64,000 nucleotides of DNA. Source: Massariosphaeria phaeospora (taxonomy: Eukaryota; Ascomycota; Dothideomycetes; Pleosporales). This document shows, piece after piece, positions 44,589 to 55,980 of this stretch; within the stretch, counting starts at the first letter, position 1, and every line of letters begins with the position of its first letter. The stretch is from contig JAADJZ010000006.1 in NCBI GenBank assembly GCA_011032825.1, positions 124,001 through 188,000 on the forward strand. The letters are read 5' to 3'. Under the pieces are notes generated by a model, which did no database searches, was not told where the DNA came from, and worked only from the letters and a program-made list of their open reading frames with translations. A program made the translations under genes and the position numbers.

Positions 44589-46305
44589 CTAGTACCTGTA
44601 CGTGACCGCACCTCGTTCCGCAATGGGCGACACATCGCTTTCCCGACGCTGGCCCCTGGTCTCTTCCGACGTTGGTGGTCTGCCGCTGACGGGGTACTCG
44701 CGCGCGTACTCTTCTTCCTCCGACAGCTGTCGCTGCATTCCGTGCATGGTAGGACCGTTCGCAGAGCTTTCCTGCCGAACCGGGTAGGACGGTGTCGGCT
44801 GGTAACCCGGATTGTGAGACGTCGGTGAATCTGCACTACGACCGTAGCCGTTGCTTGGAATATCATCCACATCCACGACTCGTGCTGAAGGGTGTGATGG
44901 TGCTCCAGCCGGGACCGCATAACCAGGTGAGTGATGATCGGCAAACGGGTCGTCCTCCGGCTGCGGCCCTGCGCTCGCTTGTGACCTGCCCTGTCCAGCT
45001 TGCAGTGTGGGAGGAAGTGGGAGTTCGTCGTTCTTGTAACTTGCGACATTAGGCTTCGGGGGTGGGATAGGGTCGTACTGATGGAGCTGGTGCTGGTCGC
45101 CAGAGCCAACGTTAAGAGGCGGCAGGACTGGTGCTTCGTTGCGAGCAGGGAGCACGGGTGGGGTGTACGAATTCGTCGACATGAGCGGAGGTGACATGGT
45201 GTTGCTGTTCACTTGTGAGACTGGGGGAGACGGGCTAGCTCCCTGCAGGCGACGAGCCTGGAGTACGGCACGCTGGTGCTTGGATGCAGCCAGGGACAGT
45301 TGTTCGTTGGTCTCGATCAGCGTGAGCATGGTATCATCGTCAGGCGGTGGGTTGTCGCAATTGATGTAGCCTTGTATGCTGCGCTGTGCCGACATGCACC
45401 GCTCTGAGAACTCCTTGACGAGGTCGTTGCCAAGAAGTTCGTTTGGCGGTGTAGACTGCACCAGTTGGAGGAGTAGCTTTGCCGAAGTTCGCGCTTCTTC
45501 GATGCGGCCAACCAGTTCAGCTGGAGGCGGCAGAGTCCGTGAGCTCGACCTTCTGCTTTCTGCATTGGGATTGCCGCCCGGTTGCTGGCCAGTCCACGCC
45601 GGCGCATTGAGAGTCCGCGGGCCAAAGTTCTTTGCGGCGTTCGCCATGAGCGTCTTCTCCTTCTTCCACATAGCATTCAGCGCTGCCAAGTTGGTATCGT
45701 AAGCCTTCTCACGCTCGAGCGCATCGAGCGACTCCCTTAGGATCTGGGCCACGCTGGGGTCTTGCCCATTGCGGAGCAAGTGCTTGCAGGTGTCGGCAAA
45801 TTGCTTGTCCATGCATTTCGTGAATGACGGGCCTGGATTGTCGGCTAGGATCCGGATGAGCATTACAGCATTGTATTGGTACTGTGGGTGGGAATAGTTC
45901 TCCTTGGAAAGGAATTTGCGTATCTGCGAGGCTGCCGCCGCTGCGGCGCCGGGACTCGCGACGGCGGCTTCGACGATGGTCGGGAGGTAGAGCACTTCTT
46001 CACCCTACGGAACAATCAGAATCTAGGTGTGGGTTGCGAATGCGAGCATCATACCGAGTTCGTGCCGCCGCACTCGCAGAACGACCTCTATCATTCAGTC
46101 AGCGGGGGTGGAAGACGGTGGGCTGCTGCCTTACCACTCCTCTCGCGGCATTGGCTTCTGGAGTGTCGGCGGTCGAGTCGAGATTGTCGTCCTGGTCTGT
46201 TCGACATGGTCAGCTACCATTGCCATACCTCAAGTACCAATCAACTCACTGGTCGGCCGTTTGATCAAGCCGCCTAGAGTCGTGAGGCGCTTCTTGAGCA
46301 CCATG
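44589..46305 (-). CDS. GAT-domain trafficking adaptor (VHS/GAT, LSB5-like)
   Basis: Four exons on the minus strand: 46251-46305, 46135-46196, 46055-46087 and 44589-46004, 521 aa; introns are 54, 47 and 50 nt. The mature reading joins MVLKKRLTTLGGLIKRPT, NQDDNLDSTADTPE, RSFCECGGTNS and GEEVLYLPTIVEAAVASP. Residues ~50-155 resemble a VHS-type helical superhelix (QIRKFLSKENYSHPQYQYNAVMLIRILADN). A GAT three-helix domain follows at ~200-300 (GRIEEARTSAKLLLQLV). The C-terminal half is disordered, Pro-rich, with DDPFADHH and PPPKP motifs that may bind SH3 or clathrin-adaptor partners. Yeast Lsb5 acts with ubiquitin and Las17 in endocytosis, so a role in ubiquitin-dependent membrane trafficking is expected. 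The short third exon of 33 nt is easily missed. Confidence 0.85.
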
Positions 46306-47402
46306 GCGGCGGGGCTGGCGGGGCAAGCTACGCCGTGGACGAGTGGTATAGAAGGGATGCGGCGCTGGCAATTTCCTGCGGCAGGAGACAAGAGAGCAGG
46401 GAAGGAGCAGCAGTGAAGGCGATGTGAAAGAGGCCGTGTTGTTGTTGTGGTTAAGACCGCCGCCGGGCAGTTCAACGATCCTCCGCAAGCACGGACATTA
46501 TTAGCGGCCGTCTGTTGCACTGCACTGCCTCACCCAAATCGCAATGCCAAGCCATTGACGAATCTGCGAGGAGACGTCGTCAACCGGCCGCGTACAGCAT
46601 TCGTGGGTCATGGCAACCTCTCCTCCTCATTTGTTCGCAGTCCTCCAGAACAGGTGTGCGGCACAAGAAAACACGCGCGTCCGAAGTCAAGACGGCCTTG
46701 GCACTGGGGAACCAATCAGCATCCATCTTCGCCGACCGCGTGAGGCAGTCGTCCTGAGCTTTCCATCGTTCTACCTAGGTACGGCGGTCATTTCTAAATC
46801 CCCGTTAGAGAGATCCTATCTAGCAGTCCCACAAAAACATCGAGTAGTGGTTGAAGACTTTGGAAGAAGTGCTGCTATGCAAACTGCCCTTATAGGGAGT
46901 ACACATAGTACACATAGGCTGTCGCAACAGATCTAAACTTACTACTCCGTATACGCGTCCATGACCAACGATGCCTGCTACCAGCAACCATTTCGCCTCC
47001 GAAACCAACCTGACCTTTGCAGTGCCCTACTGTGTCTGGCAGCCGTGCCTTCGTCGTCGTACACAGGGTAGTTGGCGCAAGGCGCATGCGGGCTTGGCGT
47101 AGATCATCGATCCAGCCCTGGAGATCATCCCCTGCCCCCGCTCCCGCAGTGCCACCGCACGCCGCCTTTCAGAAACTCGTCACACGTCACTTTCTGTCAC
47201 ATTTCCTGCCATGCCCAGTAGTAGCACGCGCTCGAGGCTGAGGTTGGCGCCTACCAGCTATGTCGCCGCTTTGCCGCCTACCATGGCTCCCCCCATCCCG
47301 TGCAAAACATCCTCCTCCTGACCCTCGACCGCCTTAGACACCCGTCACGACCCTAAACTCACCAGCACCCGTCACGACTCGGAACCACCAGCACCCGTCA
47401 AC
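46306..47402. other. Divergent promoter region
   Basis: About 1.1 kb between the VHS/GAT gene (-) and the App1-like gene (+). It holds a CCAATCAGC motif at 46712. No gene is seen. Confidence 0.55.
46712..46716 (+). promoter_or_regulatory. CCAAT box (CCAATCAG)
   Basis: The CCAATCAGC sequence matches the preferred form of the fungal CCAAT-binding complex site. It lies between two divergent genes, so it could serve either. Sequence evidence only. Confidence 0.35.
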
Positions 47403-48620
47403 ATGGAGGCCACCGCACGAGTCGCCCAGGGCAGGCAGCATCTTCAAGAGGATGAAGAAGACCGCATCACCCGAGCTAGTGGCAACTTCCCCGACTTCGA
47501 ATCCACCATGCCGGCCCTCGCAAACCGCTTCAAGTTCTCGTTCAAGGACAACATCACCTCGTACCTGGGCGCCCGCAACCCCTTCTCCTCCCCCGTAGAC
47601 CCCCAGAAGGACGTGGTATGGCTGTTCGACAACACCGCTTACCAGAACCGCGTTGGACGATGGAAGGCGAACTTTGTGGCGTGCTACTTCGTCAAGAATA
47701 GCGGGAAGGATCTCGGAGAAGTCGTAGCATGGATAGCCGATCAGGTTGGCCTGGCGCAGGATGAGGAAGCTGAGGCTCGCATCGCCAAGCGCGTGCAGCC
47801 ATTGCTCGACTCGATCCTACCAGCCCACACCGTCGAGGTCGATCTCCAGGGCATCGCAGTCAGGCTTGGACCCAGTGGACGAGACGGCATTTCCACGAAC
47901 GAACTCGCGATCCCGGGCCACGACTACAAAGATGCTCAAGTAATCACCTCAAAGGTCATCAACGTCGACTCTACGCCTTGTAATACCACCTTTGCTGCCT
48001 CCAAGGGTTGGGCCATCATCAGCGATGTAGACGATACGATCAAGAAGACCCTGACCTCTTCGCCAGTCGGTATCCTGAAGACGACCTTCGCTGACGAGCC
48101 GGAGCCCATCAAGGGCATGCCAGAGCTATACAAGCATCTGGTGCAGAAGCTGGACAACCCGCCGTTCTGGTATCTATCAGCGTCTCCGTACAATCTCTAC
48201 CCGTTCCTGCGCGAGTTCAGGGACACGTACTACCCTCCTGGCACCATGATTCTGCGCGAGGCGTCTTGGATGAACCTTGCCGGCCTCCTAGGGAACTTGA
48301 CTCAAGGGACTGAAGCCTACAAGATCGACCGCATGGAGCAAGTCCACGGGTGGTTCCCCAAGCGCAAGTTCCTCGTTATCGGCGACAGCACTCAATCCGA
48401 CCCCGAAGCGTATGGCGAAATGTACCGCAGATATCCCAAGTGGATCGGCGCCATCTACATTCGCAAGGTGACTGGAGTCGCCGAGATGGACGATGGCAAG
48501 AAGAACGACCCGGAGCGATTTGAAACGGCATTTAAGGATGTCCCGAAGGATATCTGGTATGTGTTCAGCGATCCAGATGAGCTTTACCAGAAGGTCGATG
48601 AACTAGTGAGCAAGGAGTAA
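47403..48620 (+). CDS. App1-like phosphatase (DUF2183)
   Basis: Single-exon gene, 405 aa, ATG 47403 in AACATGG context. Residues ~30-200 are the N-terminal part typical of DUF2183 proteins. The catalytic DxDxT motif of the haloacid dehalogenase superfamily is SDVDDTIK (D208, D210, T212). Later conserved segments are WYLSASPYNLYPFLREF and FLVIGDSTQSDPEAYGEM. In yeast, App1 is an Mg-dependent phosphatidate phosphatase at actin patches that makes diacylglycerol from phosphatidate. This protein is shorter than yeast App1 (about 587 aa) and lacks its extended regions, so it may be a paralogue with a related activity. No signal peptide or membrane helix. Confidence 0.88.
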   Translation: MEATARVAQGRQHLQEDEEDRITRASGNFPDFESTMPALANRFKFSFKDNITSYLGARNPFSSPVDPQKDVVWLFDNTAYQNRVGRWKANFVACYFVKNSGKDLGEVVAWIADQVGLAQDEEAEARIAKRVQPLLDSILPAHTVEVDLQGIAVRLGPSGRDGISTNELAIPGHDYKDAQVITSKVINVDSTPCNTTFAASKGWAIISDVDDTIKKTLTSSPVGILKTTFADEPEPIKGMPELYKHLVQKLDNPPFWYLSASPYNLYPFLREFRDTYYPPGTMILREASWMNLAGLLGNLTQGTEAYKIDRMEQVHGWFPKRKFLVIGDSTQSDPEAYGEMYRRYPKWIGAIYIRKVTGVAEMDDGKKNDPERFETAFKDVPKDIWYVFSDPDELYQKVDELVSKE

Positions 48621-49485
48621 GAGGATGGAACTGCGGGCTGGTACATACTATTCTCTTTTCGGTGGTGTTTTGTGCTGGTCAGATTAGGCTCGGCGGCGTT
48701 CGCGCAAGATACCACGCAAGGGTTTTCGGATTTCTATGGGGTCCATATATCTGGTCATCGGTTCCTTTCCTTTCGTAATCTCGTCGGTCGTTTTGCGCCG
48801 CCGTAATACACACTTCATTATATTGTCGCGTGTCATGTCCTTGTTCTGCTCGTGGTCCGTCCATGGATCTCCGAGTCGTAAATCTCTCGCTTTCTGTAAA
48901 GCACACAGTGTCATATTTTCTACTAACTTTGATGGCCCGCCAATGGCATATTGGGTCAAAGGTCAGAGAGTCAACACCCGCGCGTGGAATATTCCCTGCT
49001 GTTCATCCATCTAGACATTCACCTCAGTCCTCGATAGCGACTTGCAACTACTGAGGCGGAACTCGACATCGACATTTCCGAGGCCTTTGATCACATCAAT
49101 TTCGGGTTAGCATCGCCTCGACGGGTCAAATGGTGCGAACTCGGCCATGATAGTTCCATGGCACATACGCCGTCGACGCCTACGTGCTACAAACCTCGAT
49201 GCCTGACTTTACCCTAGCCATGCCTTCGTAGTACCGCCATTTCATAGCACTTCAACCGCGAGCCCGTGTACTACGTCGAATCTCGAGTTGGCCCGTAGCC
49301 TTCTACACTACAACCGTCTAGCTAGCTAGCTCCGTTGACTTGACAGCTGTCAGCTTGGTGAAGGTTGTGGCGAAGTGGTTGTCATACCGTTGGGGGAAAC
49401 TTAGTGTGTACAAAACTGTCTTCTCCTCTCTCCTCTCCAGCCCATCTCCCATCCATTTCTCTCCCCCCCCCCATCCACTACCAAA
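48621..49485. other. Intergenic region
   Basis: No gene seen. The last ~60 bases before 49486 are strongly pyrimidine-rich with a C run (49463-49472). Confidence 0.55.
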
Positions 49486-49828
49486 ATGCCGCTCCCAACA
49501 CGTCTCCTTTCCATCCTCTCAGCGCTGCACCTTGGTAGCAACACTACGCATAACATACCGTTTGCAAATGCGGATATCGAGCTGCGGGATCTGTCGATGG
49601 TGGGCCATCGACAGGGTTTGCGGAATGCGCAGAAGATGCTGCAGAACAACAAGGTATGGAACGTGTCTTTGGGGTGTTCGAACGAAATGACTGGACTGGA
49701 CTGTACTGATGGGAGTGTAGCGGCGAGAGCGCGAAGTGGTGGAGGTGTATACGGATACGGGGGGTTCGGCGTTGGTTTATGGGGGGTGTTTGAGGGTTGG
49801 GGGAGGATTTGGAGGAAAGTGTTGGTAG
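49486..49828 (+). CDS. Small unknown two-exon protein (91 aa)
   Basis: Two exons, 49486-49653 and 49721-49828, 91 aa; the 67-nt intron has GTATGG, TACTGATG and TGTAG in phase 0. The product begins MPLPTRLLSILSALHLGSN and continues with ADIELRDLSMVGHRQGLRNAQ, then RREREVVEVYTDTGG. A CT-rich promoter and an AAAATGCC start context support it. The N-terminus could be an amphipathic helix or weak signal. I do not recognise the family. If the intron is not removed, the frame continues to 49941 with a Gly-rich run and a different end, which I consider less likely. Confidence 0.5.
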
Positions 49829-50947
49829 GGGAGGGGGAGAGGGATATGAGAACGTGTGTAAGTTTGGGTAGTCAGTTGGGTTTATTAGGGTTGGGCAGAC
49901 TTGTCAGTGCAATTTTCGTTGTACTGTCTTCAAATTCATGATGTGGGCAATAGAGAGCTGGGCTGGGTGGATGACTCTCGCTTTGGTGGGTTGTAACATG
50001 AGAGGTCTAGCATGGCAGCAAGTGACGTTGCAACGAGTGTGAATCGATGGTAGCGAGGATAACCGATCAGATCTAGTGTGGTAACCTAACACCACGTCAT
50101 TCTTTCCAAACCATAGCCTGGGCTCCTTCTCGTCTACCTAACTTATCGTAAACTGTGGAAATATCATAGTCAAGTGCATCTGCACAGTTCAGTTCAGTTG
50201 CATACATACACGATGCACATATTCCCACACGGAATTACATACATATACTACGCTACTTCTGCCTTTCCACCTGGGCTATAACGTCACACATGACCGGACC
50301 GACCCGACGGCCCCTCGACGTCCATCCCGCGCACATGTTGCACAATTCCTCCTTCGATCACGAACCGTCGAGAAATAGCTTGGTGATGGAACGTTCGTTC
50401 CAAGATCGGTCTTATCAGATCATGACAAGCTTTTGCGGGTGGTGGGACAGACAGGTGTCGCGAATCGAATCGAACCGAATCGAGGCGATGTGGCACTGTA
50501 GGTTGCACGGGAAGAACGACGGGTTGCAACTTAACCTGACTTTGCTATGCGGAGTTGCTGGACACGAGAGACGGGAGGAGAGAGACGGGACGAGAGAGAC
50601 GGGATTAGGTAGGGTTGGGAGGGTTGCTGGTGTGAAGAGGGGGTAGGACGATGTGGTGGAGCTAATCCGTATCTACCCATGTACAATGCGGCGGCGGTAT
50701 CTCTCTATCCCTTCGACTACTCAGCTAGTCGTACGACTGAGGTCGAGGCCCTGCCCATCATATCATTCATCCCTGTGCCATCCTATCAAAGCCGTTGCAG
50801 GTTGGACAAGAGGCTTAGCCATCAAGTTTAATTTCTCCTCTTTTCCCACTTAAATTCTCAGTTTCTCAATCTCCATAGCTGCTCTCCATACTGCTCTATA
50901 CTTCTTCCCTTCTCTGAACCAACTCAACTCATCTCAACGCCCACAAA
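49829..50947. other. Intergenic region
   Basis: No gene seen. The last ~90 bases are a pyrimidine-rich leader (50860-50940) just before the 52-aa peptide gene. Confidence 0.55.
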
Positions 50948-51106
50948 ATGTTTTCCGTAACGAACCTCCTGTTTCTCGTCTCCGCTATTACTCCCCTCGC
51001 TACCGCCTACCCGCGGCCGCTTCACGACACCAATACGATTATTCCTGTGCCTCCGAGAGATATACTTGAGACTAGAATTTGGGGCAGATCCAAAATGGGA
51101 TGCTAG
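50948..51106 (+). CDS. Predicted small secreted peptide (52 aa)
   Basis: A 53-codon frame starting in a CACAAAATGTTT context after a CT-rich leader typical of well expressed fungal genes. Residues 1-20 are a clear signal peptide (MFSVTNLLFLVSAITPLATA), likely cut before YPRP. The ~32-residue mature peptide contains Pro-rich (IIPVPPRD) and basic (RIWGRSKMGC) parts and a single cysteine as its last residue. It has no CaaX box and no repeated units, so it is not a standard lipopeptide pheromone. It also lacks the WC..GQ.C motif of α-pheromones. A secreted signalling peptide, a fragment of a larger spliced gene or a non-functional remnant are alternatives. No family recognised. Confidence 0.5.
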   Translation: MFSVTNLLFLVSAITPLATAYPRPLHDTNTIIPVPPRDILETRIWGRSKMGC

Positions 51107-51677
51107 TTAGTAAGTGAGGTACATCGACGATGTGAGCTATCAAGTCTTTCGAGTTGTGCTTACTGTGGATAAGGGGTTAGCAACTAGACAACAAGGAGCA
51201 TCAAGCTACATATTGCGTGCACCATAGTCATGCTTTCATATCTCCCTAGAGAAATAGCGAAACGTTCTCTCTTTCATCCCGTAAAAGCTATGCCTCTTCT
51301 CTAGTTCAAACATGAACTGCTCTTTCGGTCTTCTCGCTTACGTCTGAGCTTTCACGATCTAACGCGACATGTCGAGTTGTTTCACAGGAGATTGAGTGAA
51401 AGCTGCAGAGACGGTTGTGTCGCAACGTGTCGCATTGCCTTAGCAACGTAACCGGCCCACTTGACGCGAAAATTCTGCAACTGTCAAAACAAATTTCTTT
51501 CTGCTCTCCTCACATCCCACCAACGTCCATCCCATCACATCTCATCACACCACCGAATTGCTCCCTCCGTTCACAGTCACTGCTCTCGACTTCGTGTCTG
51601 TGTACTAATTTATCCCCTATAGAAGAAATCGACCCCAAGCCAGGCCAGCTGTTGAAGTTATTGAGCCCGTACTCACC
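51107..51677. other. Intergenic region, promoter of RNase H gene
   Basis: No gene seen; a plus-strand frame at 51415-51876 overlaps the real gene in another frame. Confidence 0.5.
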
Positions 51678-52739
51678 ATGGCGCCTCAAGGAGACAAACT
51701 CTACGTCAGGATGCTCACGGAAGACCATGATGCTCGGCTCGTCCGCATCTACGAGTCCATCACACGCAATCGTGCCTTCTCTGGACTGGTTATGCCGGAC
51801 ACTGACGGCCATGTCGTTATACCACGAGACGTCCAGGAGCAATACTTACACCCCTCACACCTCGCATATACTGTGACCTTGTACACGGATGGCTCGTTCC
51901 AGCACGGCGCTTCAGCCGGTTCTAGAGAGGGACTATCCGCTGCGGCTATTGCCTACCAGCGGGTGATAGCCAATCAAGTAGTTTGGGCTCATGAGGAGGC
52001 AACATTCGACAGGGACTCCGGAGACCAGAATGATGCTGAGTTATGCGGCATCCTCCTGGCGCTACAGATGGCACTTCACCTCATTACCAGGGGCAATGGC
52101 ATCGACGAATGGCCCATCAAAAACGTAGTCATCTTCACAGATTCGAAGGACGCTTTGCATACGTTAGGACAAGAGCCAACAGAACGGATTCACCTAGGAC
52201 CCATACCACGCAATGGAAAGTGGGCATTGGAAGAAATGTACGACGTAGCGGACAAGTTGGCTTCTTTGGATGTTAGAATGGTAGTGCTGTGGGCCAAAGG
52301 TCACGTTGCGACAAACCCGGGGAATCGCGAAGCCCACCAAGCGGCTAATCGAGCAATACACAAGCAAATAGACTTCCATGAATACGTTTCGCGGCCCAGG
52401 CCTTCTGGACAAGTACCTGCCCATGTCGAGAAACAGGGGCTGGATGTGAGGAATGAGTACCTGTACCGAATTAGCAGACCATGGATAACGCAGAGGATTG
52501 GCAAGTGCTATATACGATTGGAAACTCAGATGGCACCGAAGACACCGCCAAGCAATCGGATATCGGCGAAGGCGTTAGCGAAGGAAGATAGACAGCGCAA
52601 AAGGCGTGAGGGCCCAACAGGGGAGGCTTTGTTCTCTCCGTGGAATGGTCCAGCCGCGATGCTGAACAAGACTGAGTACGACGAAGCAGTGCTGCGATAT
52701 AGGGTGAAAATGGCGATGGAGGACGAAGAAGAGGAGTAG
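51678..52739 (+). CDS. Stand-alone RNase H-fold protein
   Basis: Single-exon gene, 353 aa, ATG 51678 in CACCATGG context. Residues ~62-230 have the RNase H fold with three of the four acidic residues: D71 (LYTDGSF), E121 (AELCGI) and D155 (FTDSKDAL). In the last block (AKGHVATNPGNREAHQAAN), H209 is present but H220 stands where Asp is usual. The remaining C-terminal ~120 residues are basic and polar, ending in an acidic tail (EDEEEE). There is no reverse transcriptase or integrase nearby, so this is not an intact retroelement. Similar RNase H proteins are abundant in Dothideomycetes, possibly domesticated from LINE-like elements. It may cut RNA in RNA-DNA hybrids, or have lost activity because of the His. 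The frame is intact. Confidence 0.75.
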   Translation: MAPQGDKLYVRMLTEDHDARLVRIYESITRNRAFSGLVMPDTDGHVVIPRDVQEQYLHPSHLAYTVTLYTDGSFQHGASAGSREGLSAAAIAYQRVIANQVVWAHEEATFDRDSGDQNDAELCGILLALQMALHLITRGNGIDEWPIKNVVIFTDSKDALHTLGQEPTERIHLGPIPRNGKWALEEMYDVADKLASLDVRMVVLWAKGHVATNPGNREAHQAANRAIHKQIDFHEYVSRPRPSGQVPAHVEKQGLDVRNEYLYRISRPWITQRIGKCYIRLETQMAPKTPPSNRISAKALAKEDRQRKRREGPTGEALFSPWNGPAAMLNKTEYDEAVLRYRVKMAMEDEEEE

Positions 52740-55700
52740 GGTATGGGAACGGGGCGATAGAATGTACAATTTTCCAATCCTACAGCCAAAGGCGCGAATA
52801 CCAACCAGTACTTTAGAGTTGACAAACTGGAAGCGTAAAGCTCTGCGAAGGCAAACAGAAATGGCTTTGCACTAACGCATTGCTTATTCCTTAAACACTG
52901 TAGCCAACAAAGTGAATATCGTCGAGGAGTCTACAGCTTGCTAACGGACAGCGCAACACCCTTGGAGAACCAACAGGATAGAAGAATTCGCTCTAAAGCG
53001 TACTAGACTTATAGCAGCGGCCACATACACATGGCAAGCGTCCTCGTCACCACGACCTCTCGCCGACCCTCCTACTTTGCACTCAGTGTGACCTCCCACG
53101 CCATTCAAGCTGACACTTCCAGGCCATATCCTATCCTTTGTCTGCATCTCCATCGCCCTGCGGCATACCATCAGATCGAGAGCATGCTCGGAGCTGTGCT
53201 GGCAAGTGAAAAGCGGAAATCAACAGATAGGCTTGATGGACGGGTGTGAGGTGATGTGGAGCGTGCAGGTTCAGCGGAACAGGTGATGTAGGGCGGGCAT
53301 TGTTTTGTAGATACGTATGTAGAAAGACAGTATGTAGAAAAATGTACGATAGCAAGAGATGAACATGTGCAGTTCTGGTCAAAGGAGCTTGCATGCTTCT
53401 TCTTGGACAAAGCTAGAGTAAGAGGCATCTAGGTGTGCAGTGAGATGAAATTATAGTAGTAGTATCCGATTCTGTGTCACGGGGTGATACTAAGTCCAGA
53501 CATAAGCAAACTGCTTCTGCGAATTCCTTTCATATTATTTGCCGGCTAGCAAGACATCCCGGAACTGCGCAGCGGCTGATCTTTTGCCAGCTGGGACTGC
53601 CAAATTATTACCTGAAAGCGATGGCGAGGGCGTAAAGTCTTTTGCACCGGAAGATCGCCGATGCCTACCTGTGTTTATGTCCGCCGACGACGTCTTCGCT
53701 TGAGCCTGTCTGCCCTCGGCTGATGGGGTGGAAGCTCTTCCGCTGTGAATATCCTTGGACTATGAGGACGAACAAGAACGTTGTAGTTTCCATGTTTTGT
53801 AGGCGCGATAGCATAGGAAGACCAACGAGTGGGGGTTTGTCGTCTCCGCTGGCCATGGCATTGTCCATGGTAGCTATCAACCACGGTCTGGACACCAACG
53901 GCTACAACGTCCAGCTACTTGCCCAAAATAGCTGCAGTAGCGCCTAGCCAACGGTTTCGTTGGCGTTCTGACTGCATGAGTCTGCCCGACCCATGTAGCA
54001 GTTGCTTTCGGAACGCTCCGGTCAGGTCGTGCATATGTAACGGTCTGAATTGCATCCTTGCTGTCGCTCATCCAGGATTTCTTTTTGTATTCGTATGGGG
54101 GCCACTTAGAGGTGAAGGTCGGTAACGTCGCAGGCGAGACGCGGTCAGCTGATGTTAAATGATAGGTGATTGTGCACCGCTTCGTATTGATGTGAAAAAC
54201 AACATGTTGTTACGCGAGGTAGTTGTGCACTTCCCCGCATTGCTAACGTTGTGTTCTTTATACTTCAAAGTCCTATCGCAACCATGACTCTCGGAATTCG
54301 GCTAGCATTCTGGGAGCAATGACTTGGCGGAAAGACATAGATTGGAATAGTCGTCATTCATTGAAAAACTCCACGGAGACAAGTCCATTGAGAAAATATG
54401 TTCAGCTCTTGCCAAGCCACTCTTCAATCTTGTCATCATCGGAGATGGCGGTTCGAGTAACACCTGATGGCTCCGAGATGCACGTCTGCGCGCCCTAAAG
54501 CCGAAGGCCGGGTCCAGGATTCCATGCGAGCTGTGGGTGGTGTTGATCTGCAGCCCAGAGCCATGTGCATGGTATATTGGCTTTATTGATACGCGCATGG
54601 TGGCGCTGATGTCTTCCAGCTCAGCTTGCAGCAGCGGAGTCTCCGGTACGTACCATATGCTCAATCGATTAATGGCCCGTCTCTTATCGGGCCATTCTTC
54701 TGAGGAATGCATCAAACCTCGTAAAACTTCGCATCAGCTCAAAACAAATCCTGTCCATGACCGTAGAAGCCGATTGACGTCCTCGATAGAAACGGGACGT
54801 GGTGTCGGTGATTGAGCCTATGTCCTCAAAGCCCCGCATCTGTTCAGAGTCTGGAATTGCGTTACTTAGACGTCAGTATCAGAGGCGACAATGAAAGACA
54901 AAGCCAGACAATTGTCGACGGTCGTGTAGTGGTGGCCATGAGCAAGAACCTTCCTCTTTCGAGCTGGAACCGAGATGTCAGACGTCACAAGCACGCGTTG
55001 GCACACTTCACACGTCGGATGTCCTACGGTAAATAGTGCATCTCGCCGCAATTGAGGCGTTCGACAGGCTTTGGGCTGCTTGTGGCGTTGGAGATAATTG
55101 GTGGTGATGTGGTGCGGTCCGGCTCTCCACAGCAAAACTCCGGTGACATGACAAGGATCTACCGAAGCGAGACTTAACCAGGCTTAGCGCGTAATGAAAA
55201 GCGGACCGATCTAATCCGGTTGGCAAGCTTCTTTCGACTTTCCTCTGCAGATGACAACAACATCTCACCTCTCCGGCTCAGCTCCATGCATCTCACCCTC
55301 GCCAACGGCATGGGAAGACCGGATGCAGCACGCATTCTATTTAGGCCCTGTACGCCGCCCCCATCCCTGTCGGTCGCGCGGAACACGAGCAGTCCATCGC
55401 TTGCTGTCATGGATCGGCAGTAGGATTAACTGTGCCGGCAGCAAGCTGCATATGTCGCCGAATTCAAGATGTGCTCCGTTGCTGCAGCCTTGCAATTGCT
55501 CATGAATTCGCTCTAACTGTCTTTGTCGATGTTACACGAGGTTGATGCTCACTTGAGAGAAACTTGACCAGTGACAGATCTTCATATTGATCCCAAGCCC
55601 GATGTAGCCTCTCCTAGCCATAGCCATATGTGCCCAGCTGCCCAACTCCGCCTTTTCCATGCGACAATGGTCTGAGATGATCATGGCGGTGCATCTAAGG

Positions 55701-55980
55701 CACGAGTCTCACCGCTAACGTGCCGCCTGTTGAATACCACTCTACCACCTACGCCGTCTCCGCCTTGGGCTTACGGCTATCAGGTCCTTCAGGGAAAAGC
55801 AAAACTATCCGTCATGGTATGCATGTATATATTGTCTTCTTTGTGCCTCTCATGAGTCCACAGTGTGGTTCTTTCCATTTCATTCCATAAGACAAACAGC
55901 CAAACCGGCAGGTGCTGCGTTCGTTTCCTCTTACTCGGGCCCCGTATCTTGTCTTTCTTTCTCATATCCCACTATCCCTA
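52740..55980. other. Gene-poor 3.2-kb region
   Basis: The longest stretch in the window with no supported gene. A minus-strand frame of 136 codons at 54302-54712 begins with an ATG but shows no family. A TATA-like TATATATT at 55826-55833 lies ~150 bp before the laccase ATG. The rest has mixed composition without clear repeats. Confidence 0.5.

Noticed and set aside
54302..54712. 136-codon minus-strand frame
   Set aside because: Starts with ATG but shows no family, repeat or conserved motif. Kept out for lack of support.
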